Assembly (NCBI GenBank): GCA_947177325.1 | Contig: CAMWUH010000160.1 | Span: 1-5,338, forward strand | Origin: an uncultured Bacteroidales bacterium | GTDB lineage: Bacteria; Bacteroidota; Bacteroidia; Bacteroidales; Muribaculaceae | Direction: 5' to 3' | DNA: 5,338 bases | In this document: one piece after another, positions 5,078-5,338 of the stretch | Position numbering within the stretch: the first letter of the stretch is position 1 | Layout: every line of letters begins with the position of its first letter | Position numbers and translations under genes: made by a program | The notes under the pieces: model-generated | What the model was told of the DNA's origin: nothing | Seen by the model: only the letters and a program-made list of their open reading frames with translations | Databases searched by the model: none

Positions 5078-5085
5078 CAAAATTA
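5078..5085 (-). promoter_or_regulatory. Minus-strand -7 promoter box for the 72-residue ORF
   Basis: TAATTTTG followed by G matches TAnnTTTG. No TTG lies at 19-23 bases upstream, so only half a promoter is visible. RNA would begin near 5072, about 80 bases before the ATG at 4989. Confidence 0.3.
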
Positions 5086-5096
5086 TCTATTAACAC

Positions 5097-5129
5097 AAAA
5101 AAAATCTGTAGTCGGCTACAAACTTTTTT
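5097..5129. terminator. Small two-way terminator-like hairpin
   Basis: TGTAG/CTACA (5107-5111 with 5116-5120) forms a 5-bp stem with a four-base loop, with eight A's on one side (5097-5104) and six T's on the other (5124-5129). Read on the minus strand the tail is T8; on the plus strand it is T6. The stem is short, so efficiency is doubtful. It could end a gene lying to the right of the window or a short plus-strand RNA from 5050. Confidence 0.35.
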
Positions 5130-5338
5130 AATCGTTTAACCACTAAAATCAGATAAATAAAATGTAGACAATTAACATATCAACTTCCGCTCCAAGGCTT
5201 ACAGCCGGTTCGATAATAATTGAATACGACGACCGACATAAGGAACATGGATGTATGCCTTACGAGCTTTAGAACCCCGCTCTAAAACAGGTTGAGTCGC
5301 AACTACTGGGATAAGTTGCGACCAACTCTGTTTCTATA
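5130..5338. other. Non-coding stretch with a large hairpin at the window edge
   Basis: No gene is supported here. The main object is an inverted repeat at 5285-5333: about 19 base pairs (AAACAG, GTTG and GTCGCAACT against their complements) with one bulged base in each arm and a 9-base loop. Just left of it is a 6-bp hairpin TTTAGA/TCTAAA (5268-5286) that shares two bases with it, so the two compete at their junction. A TAG on the minus strand at 5338-5336 immediately precedes the large hairpin, so it may be the terminator of a gene lying to the right. A mobile-element end is another possibility. Neither can be settled from this window. Confidence 0.4.

Noticed and set aside
5200..5230. GGTTCGA, as in a tRNA T-loop
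   Set aside because: The following bases do not close a T-arm, and no acceptor or anticodon arms can be drawn around it.
5258..5295. GTTTTAGAGC on the minus strand, resembling the start of some Cas9-type CRISPR repeats
   Set aside because: Only ten bases match, no second repeat copy or spacer is present, and the bases are explained by the adjoining hairpins.
5204..5335. 44-codon open stretch on the minus strand ending at 5204
   Set aside because: It begins right after a TAG at the window edge, has no ATG start and lies across the large hairpin. It could not be matched to any known protein end.

Overview
The window looks like a piece of a Bacteroidales chromosome, probably a gut Bacteroidaceae/Muribaculaceae-type organism. 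The signs are two small outer-membrane beta-barrel proteins of the OMP_b-brl type, a lipoprotein whose cysteine is followed by the acidic GDDDE surface-export signature, promoter elements of the Bacteroidetes form TTG-N20-TAnnTTTG, and mostly absent Shine-Dalgarno sequences. The family-level guess is an inference; the phylum is fairly secure.

Every supported gene lies on the minus strand, so the window reads right to left. At the right end, 4990-5338 has no convincing gene. It holds a 16-bp palindrome flanked by two facing promoter-like boxes, a small two-way terminator and a very large hairpin next to the window edge. Next comes a weakly supported 72-residue secreted ORF (4771-4989). A good promoter (4759-4789) follows, then about 220 bases rich in hairpins with no believable protein: a candidate structured RNA. 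A second promoter box (4503-4526) leads into a probable three-gene unit: an outer-membrane beta-barrel (3663-4343), a tyrosine-rich secreted protein (3282-3650) and a lipocalin-like surface lipoprotein (2722-3225). A 13-bp hairpin (2646-2689) closes that unit.

The left half holds a likely pair: a thioredoxin-fold lipoprotein whose CXXC has become CXXG (2089-2571), and a small secreted beta-rich protein (1637-2035). Then comes a helical secreted protein with its own promoter (564-1550). Last is the N-terminal 113 residues of a second beta-barrel (1-341), which has a promoter and a leader of about 150 bases.

All seven confident proteins, and the doubtful eighth, carry N-terminal export signals, so this is a block devoted to the envelope. 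Most of them cannot be given a function from sequence alone. The best candidates for something undescribed are the hairpin-rich RNA-like region (4527-4753), the nearly identical promoter box shared by two distant genes, the single-cysteine thioredoxin lipoprotein, and the uncharacterised exported partners of the beta-barrel.
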